From Bifidobacterium erythrocebi (GTDB lineage Bacteria; Actinomycetota; Actinomycetes; Actinomycetales; Bifidobacteriaceae), in contig NZ_JAAIIF010000002.1 in the NCBI RefSeq assembly GCF_012932675.1, positions 1 through 64,000 of the forward strand: a stretch of DNA of 64,000 nt, read 5' to 3'. Positions within the stretch are counted from its first letter, which is position 1. Every line of letters starts with the position of its first letter. The translations under genes were made by a program, and so were the position numbers. Positions 47,881 through 56,603 of this stretch are shown in pieces. A model generated the notes under the pieces. It worked only from the letters and a program-made list of their open reading frames with translations, was not told where the DNA came from and made no database searches.

Positions 47881-48930
47881 ATGGCTGCACAAATCTGGTA
47901 CGAGAACGACGGTGATCTCTCGGTCCTCGAAGGCAAGAAGGTTGCCATCATCGGTTACGGTTCCCAGGGCCACGCTCATGCTCTGAACCTGCGTGATTCC
48001 GGTGTCGATGTCGTTGTCGGCCTGCGCCCCACCTCCAAGTCCGTCGAGCACGCCAAGGAACAGGGCCTGGAAGTCAAGTCCGTTCCGGAAGCCACCGCCG
48101 AAGCCGACATCATCATGATCCTGGCTCCCGATCAGTACCAGCGCAACATCTGGAAGAACGACATCGAGCCGAACATCAAGCCGGGCGCTGCCATCGCCTT
48201 CGCTCACGGCTTCAACATCCACTACGGCTACATCAAGCCGTCCGAGGACCACCCGGTCTTCATGGTCGCCCCGAAGGGCCCGGGCCACATCGTGCGCCGC
48301 GAGTACGTGAACGGCCGTGGCGTGCCGGTCGTCGTGGCCGTCGAGCAGGATCCGCGCGGCGACGCATGGGACATCACCCTCGCCTATGCCAAGGCTCTGG
48401 GTGCTCTGCGCGCCGGTGCCATCAAGACCACCTTCAAGGAAGAGACCGAGACCGATCTGTTCGGCGAGCAGAACGTGCTCATGGGCGGCGTGAACAAGCT
48501 CGTCGAAATGGGCTTCGAGGTCCTCACCGAGGCTGGCTACCAGCCGGAGATCGCCTACTTCGAGGTGTGCCACGAGCTGAAGATGCTGGTCGACCTCATG
48601 AACGAAGGCGGCCTGAACAAGGCTCGTTGGTCCTGCTCCGACACCGCTCAGTACGGCGACTACACCAACACCTGCATCGACGAGCACGTGCGTGAGCGCA
48701 TGCAGTACCACCTGGGCCGCATCCAGGACGGTTCCTTCGCCAAGGAATTCATCGAGGATCAGGACGCCGGCGCTCCGAAGTTCAAGGCTCTGCAGGAAGA
48801 GTACTCCAACGTCCGCATCGAGACCGTCGGCCCGAAGCTGCGCGCCATGTTCTCCTGGAACAACGGCCAGGACGAGGACGCCGATATGGCGACCTTCAAC
48901 GGCAAGATCGCTCGTACCCAGGTTCAGTGA
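47881..48930 (+). CDS. ilvC: Ketol-acid reductoisomerase (copy 2)
   Basis: Second ketol-acid reductoisomerase, 349 residues, with the same class I motifs as copy 1 ([44 protein letters not shown]). The start at 47881 is set by AAAGGAGT and by alignment with copy 1; a GTG three codons upstream overlaps the ribosome site. Duplicated ilvC genes are known in bifidobacteria. Differences concentrate in surface helices and the region after the first Rossmann repeat ([15 protein letters not shown] versus [15 protein letters not shown]). A distinct upstream region suggests separate control. Confidence 0.95.
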   Translation: MAAQIWYENDGDLSVLEGKKVAIIGYGSQGHAHALNLRDSGVDVVVGLRPTSKSVEHAKEQGLEVKSVPEATAEADIIMILAPDQYQRNIWKNDIEPNIKPGAAIAFAHGFNIHYGYIKPSEDHPVFMVAPKGPGHIVRREYVNGRGVPVVVAVEQDPRGDAWDITLAYAKALGALRAGAIKTTFKEETETDLFGEQNVLMGGVNKLVEMGFEVLTEAGYQPEIAYFEVCHELKMLVDLMNEGGLNKARWSCSDTAQYGDYTNTCIDEHVRERMQYHLGRIQDGSFAKEFIEDQDAGAPKFKALQEEYSNVRIETVGPKLRAMFSWNNGQDEDADMATFNGKIARTQVQ

Positions 48931-48959
48931 TTGCCGCTGGTCTGATATAGACAGCTAGC

Positions 48960-48994
48960 AAAAGCGCCACCCGTTTATTCGGGCGGCGCTTTTT
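48960..48994 (+). terminator. Intrinsic terminator of ilvC2
   Basis: AAAAGCGCCACCCG and CGGGCGGCGCTTTT form a 14-bp stem with one mismatch, followed by TGTTTTG. Confidence 0.9.
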
Positions 48995-49039
48995 GTTTTG
49001 GCGGTCGGTGCCGTGTTGTGTGATGCGGATGTCTCCGAC

Positions 49040-49169
49040 GCGGTGCTGGTGGGAGGTTGATTCGGACGATATGGGCAAGATGGTGGTCGATTCGGTCGTT
49101 CTGGGGGTTGAAAACGACCGAGTTGACTATCAAAGTGCGGATTCCGACCGAATGGACCGCCAAGTGGGC
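49040..49169. repeat. 130-base direct repeat, copy C
   Basis: Starts GCGGTGCTGGTGGGAGG and is identical to 49280-49409 except for a few bases near 49144-49148. It contains the palindromic GGTCGATTCGGTCGTT...AAAACGACCGAGTTGA core. Confidence 0.9.
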
Positions 49170-49279
49170 AGCGGCGACGCGGTGGTAACTGGGGCAGCTG
49201 CGGGGCAAGAGGTATACAGACGGAACTAGGCGCGGTGGGAGGAGACTATGTCAGGCATGCGCCTGGCGGCGCGGCTGGT

Positions 49280-49409
49280 GCGGTGCTGGTGGGAGGTTGA
49301 TTCGGACGATATGGGCAAGATGGTGGTCGATTCGGTCGTTCTGGGGGTTGAAAACGACCGAGTTGACTATCAAAGTGCGGATTTCGTTCGAATGGACCGC
49401 CAAGTGGGG
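49280..49409. repeat. 130-base direct repeat, copy D
   Basis: Second copy, exactly 240 bases from copy C. The near-identity indicates a recent local duplication. Confidence 0.9.
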
Positions 49410-49524
49410 TGACAGTGGTGGCGCGGAGGCGACCGGGCAGCTAGGGGGTGGCGGCAGCCGGGTCAGCTGTGGGGCAGAGACTGCAGGCGTAACCGGGCAG
49501 CTGTGGTGCGGCGGGACAAGCGGC

Positions 49525-51405
49525 TTATAGGGTGCGCCTGCCGGGGGCTGCGGGGAGGTTGGCTGCGTTGAACAGGGGAGCAGGACCCCAGCTGCGCCAC
49601 GCGTAGCGGACGGCGGCGGGATTGATGCCTTCCGGCAGCGTGAGCAGTACCGTGCCGACAGCGGAATCAGCGGAATCAGCGGAACCCGTGCGATCTTGTT
49701 CAGGGCCGGTGGCCGAGCTGGTTTTGGCACAGTCGCATTCATGCTGATCTGCGGGTAGGGAAGTCGACGCTACCGATTCGCCTGCAACAGCGGAGTCCAT
49801 GCAATCCGCGCAACCTTGGTCGTCCTCGTCATCGGCCACGATTTGTGCTGCGACGGGCTGGAACACACCATCGGCACCGGCGATCTCGAAGCCCGACTGA
49901 TCGGCGCCACGCACCGTCACGGAAGCATTCTCTCGTGCTCGCCGTTCGGCGTCACGCCTGCTCGCCGGATCGGACCCGTCGAAATGCAGTCCTGCCGCGT
50001 GGCTGAATCGGACCGCAACCCGCCTATCGCCGGAAACCCGCGCATCCAACAGTTCCGGGCTGCCGACCGGCTCGCTGTCAAACCCATACACGTACCGCAG
50101 CGCGCAGGCCGCCAGACGTTCGCCTGGCGTGCGCTTGTCGGTGGGGTGGATGTTGTCGTATTCGCCGCAATCCATCAGACAGACCGCATGCACGCCGCTG
50201 ATGGTGTGCGCCGCATCCCACTGCGCGGCACGGGTGACGGGCCACAGCATCGGATCGCCGGTCGATTCGTCGACCTTCTTATCGATCCACTGTGGCAACT
50301 GCGCCAGCAGGAACGGCAGATCGGCACGATGCCATAGCTCACGCCATTCCGCGATCATCAGGCCGAGCAGTTCACGGTACGTCTCGCAATACGGTTCGTC
50401 CTCCTCGCCCTGGTACCACAGCACGCCCTCGATCGTGTACGGCGCGATGCGCTGGACCATGGCCTCGAACGCTCCGCAGGTATGCCATTGCGAGAACGGC
50501 GTGACGGGCGGCGGCCACGGGCAGGCCCCGTACTGTTCGTTCAGCGTGTCCCAGGTGACATCCGGGTCGGCCTGACGTGCGGCGGCGATGGCAGCGTTCC
50601 ACGCATCGAAGTCATGCTGCCAGGCGTCCGCGGCCGCATGCAGTTCTTCCATGCTTTTGCCGGCGACGGCCTGGTCATAGCGGTCCAGATACGCGCGCCC
50701 GGCGTCACAGCCTTCCAAGGTTGTGCGACTCATCCAGCAGGTGACCGACGTGCCGCCTATATAGCAGTCGACAATGCCCACGGCGATATCCGGCCCGAGC
50801 TTGGCGCGAAGCCTGCGCGCGAAATAGTAGGCGATCGCGGACATCACGCCGCTGGTCTGCGCAGAACTTTCCTGCCATGCGGAGGCGTTCTCGGCGGTTT
50901 CGTCGACCACGCCGGTTTTCGGCACATTGTAGAAACGCAGCAGCGGGTCGGCGCATTGCGCCAGCGCTTGTTCGGCATTGTCGCTGTTGCGCAGCTCGAC
51001 CTCCATATTGCTTTGCCCGCCGGCCAGCCACACCACGCCGATATGCACATCCGTGAAGCGCAGCCGGTCATCGCCGGCCTCGACATGCAGTTCGTAAGGC
51101 CCGGATGCCGGCAATGCGGGCAGCTGCGCCGTCCACTGGCCGGTCGCCGTGTCGGTTTCGGCGTTCGCAGTGGCGGCCTGCCGGCCGTTCCCGTCGATAA
51201 GACGGACAGTGACGGTAGGTGTGCCGCTACCGCCGTTCGTCCGGACCGAGCCGAATACGGCGATCGGGGTCTCGCGCTGCAGCACCATGCCGTCGCCGAA
51301 TATCGCCGGCATCGACAGCGCCCCGCAGGTATTGCGGTGCGGGCGTGCGTTGGCGTTGTCGTGATTCATTTCGGATCCGGGGGCTGGTCCGGTTGCGGTG
51401 ACCAT
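49525..51405 (-). CDS. Sialate O-acetylesterase-type carbohydrate esterase (SASA family)
   Basis: A 626-residue SGNH-type esterase of the SASA (DUF303) family. The catalytic Ser is in WLAGGQSNMEVELR, a second motif GVLWYQGEEDE follows, and the Asp/His dyad is in NIHPTDKRTPGER. The N-terminal beta-domain starts MPAIFGDGMVLQRETPIAVFG, usual for the family. No signal peptide, so it acts in the cytoplasm on imported oligosaccharides. The start at 51405 has AAGGAGA. It lies downstream of the CE2-type esterase in the mannoside locus, so acetyl-mannosyl residues are the likely substrate; sialic acid genes are absent. Confidence 0.8.
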   Translation of the reverse strand: MVTATGPAPGSEMNHDNANARPHRNTCGALSMPAIFGDGMVLQRETPIAVFGSVRTNGGSGTPTVTVRLIDGNGRQAATANAETDTATGQWTAQLPALPASGPYELHVEAGDDRLRFTDVHIGVVWLAGGQSNMEVELRNSDNAEQALAQCADPLLRFYNVPKTGVVDETAENASAWQESSAQTSGVMSAIAYYFARRLRAKLGPDIAVGIVDCYIGGTSVTCWMSRTTLEGCDAGRAYLDRYDQAVAGKSMEELHAAADAWQHDFDAWNAAIAAARQADPDVTWDTLNEQYGACPWPPPVTPFSQWHTCGAFEAMVQRIAPYTIEGVLWYQGEEDEPYCETYRELLGLMIAEWRELWHRADLPFLLAQLPQWIDKKVDESTGDPMLWPVTRAAQWDAAHTISGVHAVCLMDCGEYDNIHPTDKRTPGERLAACALRYVYGFDSEPVGSPELLDARVSGDRRVAVRFSHAAGLHFDGSDPASRRDAERRARENASVTVRGADQSGFEIAGADGVFQPVAAQIVADDEDDQGCADCMDSAVAGESVASTSLPADQHECDCAKTSSATGPEQDRTGSADSADSAVGTVLLTLPEGINPAAVRYAWRSWGPAPLFNAANLPAAPGRRTL

Positions 51406-51473
51406 ACGGCATCTCCTTCGATAGTGATGGTTCGGCAATGATTACGGTGTGCGCGGCCTGGGTTGTTGTGGGT

Positions 51474-52613
51474 TCAGCGCCACAGATCCGGCCCGAACGA
51501 CCTGAGGTAGGACGTGAGCTCCATGGCCATCTCGCGCTGTTCGCTGACGCGGGGATGGCCCGGCGTGGCAGCGCCGTTGCGCAGATACATGAAGTGCTTC
51601 ACGCGCGGATCGGCCACGGTCTCGCACACATCGTCGATCGCGCGGTCCCAGGCCGGGTCGTGCTGCAGGATCGTGGTGGTGAGCACGATCAGCGCATGCG
51701 GGTACTTGGCGCGCAGGGCATGCACGAAATCGACGTACCGTGCGCGCCAGTGCCGTGCCTGCTCGCCGGAATACTCTTCGGCCATGAAGTCATACGGGTG
51801 CGAATCGTTCTGCCCGATCGCCACCACGACCACCTGCGGGGTGTATGCCGAGAAGTCCCACTGCGGCGTCTCGCCGAGTTCGGGATTGTATGCGGCGCGA
51901 TCCCAGATACTCTCCAGACCGAGGTAGTCGGGGGCGTGGAACCATCCGATGCCGTCGATCAGGCTCGCGCCGCCCTGCGCCACCAGATGCGCCTGCGCGC
52001 CGAGATTGCGGGCGGTGACGGCGGCATAGGAGTGCCAGGCGTTGCTGTAGCCGCTCAGGTCCACTTCCGGGTCGGCCTTGCCTTCGTAGCAGATGGCCTC
52101 GCAGCGCTCGCCGCAGGTGACCGAATCGCCGTAGAACTCGATGCGGCGGCTGGATTGCGGTTCGGTGGGTGCGGCGATGGTGGCGTCGTCGTCGATGAGC
52201 ACGCCGTGCATGTCGAAGCGGACCCCGCCCTCATCCTGCCGTTTGAAGATGATGACGTCGTGTTCGATGTTCGGCAGATGCTCGGCGAGCATGATGTCGA
52301 CCGGCTGGCGTGCGTCGCGCGTTTCCGCCTGTTCGGGCTCGACCCTGCTGGGGTACCCGTTGACGAGCGATACGGCGTCGTGCGCGGCGTCGATGGGGAC
52401 GGGCACCTTGACCTGCATGCCGTCGATGACGGCTCCGAGATAGATGTCGCCGTAACCCCAATGGTGCACGAGCCTGGCGCCGATGGCGGTGCCGGTGCAG
52501 CGGAAATGCACTTGGGTGTAAGGGAAGGCCCAGATTCGGCGGGTGGGGCTTGGCGCGGCCATGCGCCCCATGGTGTGGCTCAGTGCCGGGTTGGCGAAGT
52601 CGATTAGCTGCAT
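51474..52613 (-). CDS. GDSL/SGNH acetylesterase, CE2-like
   Basis: A 379-residue esterase with the CE2 plan: an N-terminal jelly roll of about 140 residues (WAFPYTQVHFRCTGT) and a C-terminal SGNH domain with Ser in RRIEFYGDSVTCGE, the GQND motif and a late His in GHPRVSEQ. CE2 enzymes remove acetyl groups from xylo- and manno-oligosaccharides, often at O6. No signal peptide. The start at 52613 follows AAGGAGAACG. First gene of the minus-strand pair, divergent from the ABC importer; operators of the AAGCG type lie between them. Confidence 0.8.
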   Translation of the reverse strand: MQLIDFANPALSHTMGRMAAPSPTRRIWAFPYTQVHFRCTGTAIGARLVHHWGYGDIYLGAVIDGMQVKVPVPIDAAHDAVSLVNGYPSRVEPEQAETRDARQPVDIMLAEHLPNIEHDVIIFKRQDEGGVRFDMHGVLIDDDATIAAPTEPQSSRRIEFYGDSVTCGERCEAICYEGKADPEVDLSGYSNAWHSYAAVTARNLGAQAHLVAQGGASLIDGIGWFHAPDYLGLESIWDRAAYNPELGETPQWDFSAYTPQVVVVAIGQNDSHPYDFMAEEYSGEQARHWRARYVDFVHALRAKYPHALIVLTTTILQHDPAWDRAIDDVCETVADPRVKHFMYLRNGAATPGHPRVSEQREMAMELTSYLRSFGPDLWR

Positions 52614-52683
52614 CGTTCTCCTTTGACGTCTGCGGGTGGTACCGTTCTTCCCCAAGAATATGGCAAGTATGGATATGACTGAT

Positions 52684-52698
52684 GTTAATCGCTTAAGT
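52684..52698. promoter_or_regulatory. Operator GTTAATCGCTTAAGT (esterase side)
   Basis: Its complement, ACTTAAGCGATTAAC, matches the site at 52907-52921 at 13 of 15 bases. A TATTCT -10 box for the esterase genes lies at 52659-52664 on the minus strand. Confidence 0.6.
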
Positions 52699-52906
52699 AA
52701 AAAATGCCAATCCGAAGGTGTTTTGGAGGCGGTGCCGGCCGGTTTCCATAGTCGCAATCGATGACACGCCGCACGCAAAAAAGTGTTTTGAAAATGTTGT
52801 CACGCCGCTATTTACTTGGGTTTTCGGGTACATATGCCGAAAGCGCTGAATAAGTTGTCATCGGCATAAACAGTGCGATACGGCACTTTTGGCCGCTTGA
52901 TGGCTT

Positions 52907-52945
52907 ACTTAAGCGCTTGACATACTGAAACAACGCGTTTATTCT
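52907..52945 (+). promoter_or_regulatory. Promoter and operator of the mannoside ABC operon
   Basis: TTGACA (52917-52922), 17-base spacer, TATTCT (52940-52945). The operator ACTTAAGCGCTTGAC (52907-52921) overlaps the -35 box, consistent with LacI-type repression. Confidence 0.7.
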
Positions 52946-53088
52946 GTGAGATACCGCTTCACCGGAAGGTAGGCAGAGAAGCCTGAGGGGGTTGCGGTCA
53001 TCGCCCACGGTTCGGTGAAGAATCCGTAAGCGATGGCGCGAGGAGGCAGGCGTCGAATCGCAAGCGTTCCATGAGGAAGGACACGGAA

Positions 53089-54468
53089 ATGAACTTCAAG
53101 AAAATCATCGCTGCGGGTGTTGCGGCCCTCAGCCTGGTCAGCTTCGCCGCATGCGGCAGCTCCAATGGCAGCTCCAGCGGCCAGACCGACATGACCTACG
53201 ACAAGATCGAACTCGGCAAGACCGGCAAGGACATCAAGACCAGCATCAAGTTCTACAACGGCCGCACCGATATGAGCCTGGACTCCTACCCGGGCAAGAA
53301 CTGGAAGTCCTACATCGCCGACTTCAACAAGCTGTACCCGAACATCAAGGTCACCGCACAGTCCGACTCCAACTACGCGGACAATGCGCTCACCCGCCTG
53401 CAGGGCGGCGACTGGGGCGACATCATGATGATCCCGTCCGTCGATAAGTCCGAACTGAGCAACTACTTCATCTCCTACGGCTCCCTCGACACCATGAAGA
53501 AGCAGGTCAAGCTCGCCTCCGAGAAGGCCTACGACGGCAAGTCCTACGGCGTGGCCACCGACGGCCAGACCTCCGGCGTGGTCTACAACAAGGCCGTGTT
53601 CAAGAAGGCCGGCATCACCACGCTGCCGACCACCCCGGACGAGTTCATCAAGGACCTCAAGCTCATCAAGGAAAAGACCAACGCGACGCCGCTGTACACC
53701 AACTATGCGGCCGGCTGGACCATGGGCGCCTGGGATGCCTACATCGGCACCACCGCCACCGGTGACAACACCTACATGAACCAGAAGCTCGTGCACACCA
53801 AGGCCCCGTTCAAAGATCCGGGCGACGGCACCCACGCCTACAACGTGTACAAGGTCCTGTACGACGCCGTGGCAGACGGCCTGACCGAAGACGATTACTC
53901 CACCACCGACTGGGAGACCTCCAAGGGCAAGATCAACAACGGCGAGATCGGCACCATGGTGCTCGGTGCCTGGGCCGTGACCCAGATGAAGCAGGCCGGC
54001 GACCACCCGGACGACATCGGCTACATGCCGTTCCCGATCTCCATCAAGGGCAAGCAGTACGCCTCCCTGGGCGGCAACTACTCCATGGGCATCAACAAGA
54101 AGTCCTCCAAGGACAACCAGGAAGCCGCCATGATCTTCGTCAAGTGGCTCACCGAAAAGTCCGGCTACGCCAAGAACGAGGGCGGCATCCCGATCAAGTA
54201 CGGCGACAACACCCTGCCGTCCATCTATGAGGACTTCAAGAACGTCAAGATGGAAGCCGACGCCGATGCGCTCAAGGGCGAGGACGATCTGTTCGCCGAC
54301 GTCAACTCCGACTCCGAGCTTGGTATCAACTCCAACGGCAACAAGCGCGTCCAGGCCATCGTTGAGCACGCGGCCAAGAAGGACAAGTCCCTCGACAGCA
54401 TCGTGAGCGAGTGGAACAAGGCCTGGTACAAGGCCATGCAGGACGACGACGCGGAAGCCAAGTACTGA
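53089..54468 (+). CDS. Solute-binding lipoprotein of mannoside ABC importer
   Basis: Extracytoplasmic sugar-binding protein, 459 residues (family 1 solute-binding). A lipoprotein signal MNFKKIIAAGVAALSLVSFAAC with lipobox SFAAC leads to a short Ser/Gly linker and the binding domain. The start at 53089 is preferred over an ATG-like codon six residues upstream because of AGGAAGGA spacing and the typical N-terminal charge. First gene of the operon with two permeases and GH2. A beta-mannoside oligosaccharide is the inferred ligand. Confidence 0.9.
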   Translation: MNFKKIIAAGVAALSLVSFAACGSSNGSSSGQTDMTYDKIELGKTGKDIKTSIKFYNGRTDMSLDSYPGKNWKSYIADFNKLYPNIKVTAQSDSNYADNALTRLQGGDWGDIMMIPSVDKSELSNYFISYGSLDTMKKQVKLASEKAYDGKSYGVATDGQTSGVVYNKAVFKKAGITTLPTTPDEFIKDLKLIKEKTNATPLYTNYAAGWTMGAWDAYIGTTATGDNTYMNQKLVHTKAPFKDPGDGTHAYNVYKVLYDAVADGLTEDDYSTTDWETSKGKINNGEIGTMVLGAWAVTQMKQAGDHPDDIGYMPFPISIKGKQYASLGGNYSMGINKKSSKDNQEAAMIFVKWLTEKSGYAKNEGGIPIKYGDNTLPSIYEDFKNVKMEADADALKGEDDLFADVNSDSELGINSNGNKRVQAIVEHAAKKDKSLDSIVSEWNKAWYKAMQDDDAEAKY

Positions 54469-54561
54469 TCTCATCCCCTCCCCATCCCACCGGCGGCCGC
54501 CGACCATAGGCAGGCGGCCGCCGGTTTCCTTTCCACAGACATCGCAAGAAAAGAGAGCATC

Positions 54562-55623
54562 ATGACTACCGCGCAAACGGAAGCGGTCGCCGTCTCGTCG
54601 GACGACATTCCGTTCAATACCCACAAGCGCGACTGGAAGAAGGGCGCCATCATCGTCGCCTTCTGCATCATCCCGGTCGCCCTGCTGGTCATCTTCACGT
54701 ACTGGCCGTTCATCCAGATGTGCGGATACTCCTTCTACAAGATGAAGTACATCGGCACGCCGCGATTCATCGGACTGCGCAACTACCGTGACATCTTCAC
54801 CCGTCCGGAACTGCTCGCCACACTGAAGCTCAGCCTCTACTACATGGTCGGCGCGCTCATCCAGGTGGCCCTGGCCCTGTACTTGGCGACCGTGCTGGCA
54901 TTCAAGGTGCGCGCCGGTGGCTTCTTCAAGGCCGCCATGTTCTTCCCCTATCTGATCAACGGCATCGCCGTCGGCTTCATCTTCAAGTTCTTCTACACCC
55001 GCGGCTACGTGCTCGACACCGTACTGCAATGGTGCGGATTCAGTCAGGATTCGCTGCCGTACTGGCTGAAGGACCAGTCGATCAACAACTGGGCTCTGGT
55101 GGGTTCGTCGGTCTGGCGCTACCTCGGCTCGACCCTGATCCTGTTCATCGGCGCGATCATGTCGATCGACTCCACGCTGTACGAGGCGGCGGAGATCGAC
55201 GGCGCCAACAAGTGGCAGCAGTTCAAGCACATCATCCTCCCCGGCATCCAGACCATCCTGGTGCTGAACATCATCCTCTCCATCACCGGTTCGCTCTCCG
55301 CCTTCGAAGGCCCGTACGTCATCACCTCCGGCGCGAATGGCACCGGCACCTACATGGTGCAGATGGACAAGATCGCGCACACCGACCAGAAGGTCGGCCT
55401 GGCATCGGCCATGGCCGTGGTGCTGCTGGTCATCATCATGGTCTGCGCATTGCTGCAGAAGATCATCATGGGCGTGCTGTTCCGCGATGCCGACGATGGC
55501 ACCGCCAAGGCTCGCAAGAAGGCCGCAAAGATCGAAAAGGCCCGTCGCCGTGAACTGAGGAAGGCCAACAGGGTCGCCGCAGGCAAGGCGCCGATATTCA
55601 AGAACGGAAAGGCGGTGGCGTGA
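54562..55623 (+). CDS. ABC permease 1, mannoside importer
   Basis: A 353-residue UgpA/MalF-type permease with six membrane helices after a hydrophilic N terminus of about 30 residues. EAA loop: YEAAEIDGANKWQQFKHIILPG. The C-terminal tail of about 45 residues is strongly basic (KARKKAAKIEKARRRELRK), longer than usual. Its stop overlaps the next start (TGATG). No ATPase gene is present in the operon. Confidence 0.9.
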   Translation: MTTAQTEAVAVSSDDIPFNTHKRDWKKGAIIVAFCIIPVALLVIFTYWPFIQMCGYSFYKMKYIGTPRFIGLRNYRDIFTRPELLATLKLSLYYMVGALIQVALALYLATVLAFKVRAGGFFKAAMFFPYLINGIAVGFIFKFFYTRGYVLDTVLQWCGFSQDSLPYWLKDQSINNWALVGSSVWRYLGSTLILFIGAIMSIDSTLYEAAEIDGANKWQQFKHIILPGIQTILVLNIILSITGSLSAFEGPYVITSGANGTGTYMVQMDKIAHTDQKVGLASAMAVVLLVIIMVCALLQKIIMGVLFRDADDGTAKARKKAAKIEKARRRELRKANRVAAGKAPIFKNGKAVA

Positions 55624-56510
55624 TGACAAGCGCAACTGTTCAGGCACAGCCGGTGCAAAAGGTGAGCTTCTGGTACCACTTCAAGCAGTGGGCGCTGACC
55701 TTCCTGAAGTACCTCAGCCTCATCTTCGTCACCTTCTGGATGCTGCTGCCGCTGGTCACCTGCTTCTTCACCGCGGCGAAGGACACCAAGGAATGGCAGA
55801 GCACCTCCGTGATGGCGCTGCCGAAGAACTTCTTCAACTTTAGCAACTACGTCGAGGCATTCAAGCTGTCGAACATGGGCGTCGCCTTCCGCAACTCCCT
55901 GATCGTGCTGGTCGCGGTCTGCTTCCTGACCACCATCATCGGCACACAGCTGGCCTACGTGCTCAGCCGCTTCACCTTCCCGGGCAACGCGGTCATCCGC
56001 ACCGCCTTCCTGCTGGCCTCCCTGCTTCCCGGCATCGCCATGCAAGTCGCGGTCTACAAGATCATGGGCACGTTCCACCTGATCAACTCGCTGTGGGGCT
56101 ACATCATCATGTCGATGGGCACCGATGTGATCTCGATCTACATCTTCATCCAGTACTTCGAGAACATCTCCATCTCCCTCGATGAGGCCGCCCTGATGGA
56201 TGGCGCAAGCTATTTCACCATCTACAGCTGCATCCTCCTGCCGCTGCTCAAGCCCGCCATCGTGACCTGCCTGATCCTCAAGGGCGTCGGCATCTACAAC
56301 GAGTACTACGCGGCCAACCTGTACCTGCAGGACAAACAGAGAATCGGCACGGTGGCCATCTCGCTGTACGCCTTCACCGGTCCGCAAGGCTCCAAGTACA
56401 ACCTCATCTGCGCAGGCGTGATCATCACCCTGCTGCCCGCCCTGATCGCCTTCCTGCTCTTCCAGAAGCAGATCTACAACGGCGTGGCCGCAGGCGCCGT
56501 GAAGGAATAA
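55623..56510 (+). CDS. ABC permease 2, mannoside importer
   Basis: A 295-residue MalG-type permease, six membrane helices, EAA loop DEAALMDGASYFTIYSCILLP, and the usual ending GVAAGAVKE. The ATG at 55623 overlaps the stop of permease 1; GTG one codon earlier is an alternative. A 93-base gap follows before the mannosidase gene. Confidence 0.9.
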   Translation: MTSATVQAQPVQKVSFWYHFKQWALTFLKYLSLIFVTFWMLLPLVTCFFTAAKDTKEWQSTSVMALPKNFFNFSNYVEAFKLSNMGVAFRNSLIVLVAVCFLTTIIGTQLAYVLSRFTFPGNAVIRTAFLLASLLPGIAMQVAVYKIMGTFHLINSLWGYIIMSMGTDVISIYIFIQYFENISISLDEAALMDGASYFTIYSCILLPLLKPAIVTCLILKGVGIYNEYYAANLYLQDKQRIGTVAISLYAFTGPQGSKYNLICAGVIITLLPALIAFLLFQKQIYNGVAAGAVKE

Positions 56511-56603
56511 CGCCGATCAGCCGCATGGAAACCGCCTGGAACGTGCCGCCTCGCACATTCCGAAGGCGGTTTCCCTACACCATCATCATTCGTAAAAGGA
56601 CTC

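Larger units (their letters stand above)
48931..49524. other. Repeat-bearing gap between ilvC2 and the mannoside locus
   Basis: Apart from the ilvC2 terminator it consists mainly of two copies of a 130-base direct repeat (49040-49169 and 49280-49409) and short degenerate GGCAGCTG/GGGGCAGAG units. Short open frames here merely translate the repeat. No credible gene; both flanking genes end toward it. Confidence 0.6.

Noticed and set aside
48993-49229. Small ORFs in the 49 kb repeats
   Set aside because: Their translations simply follow the palindromic repeat, in both strands alike, and lack ribosome sites.
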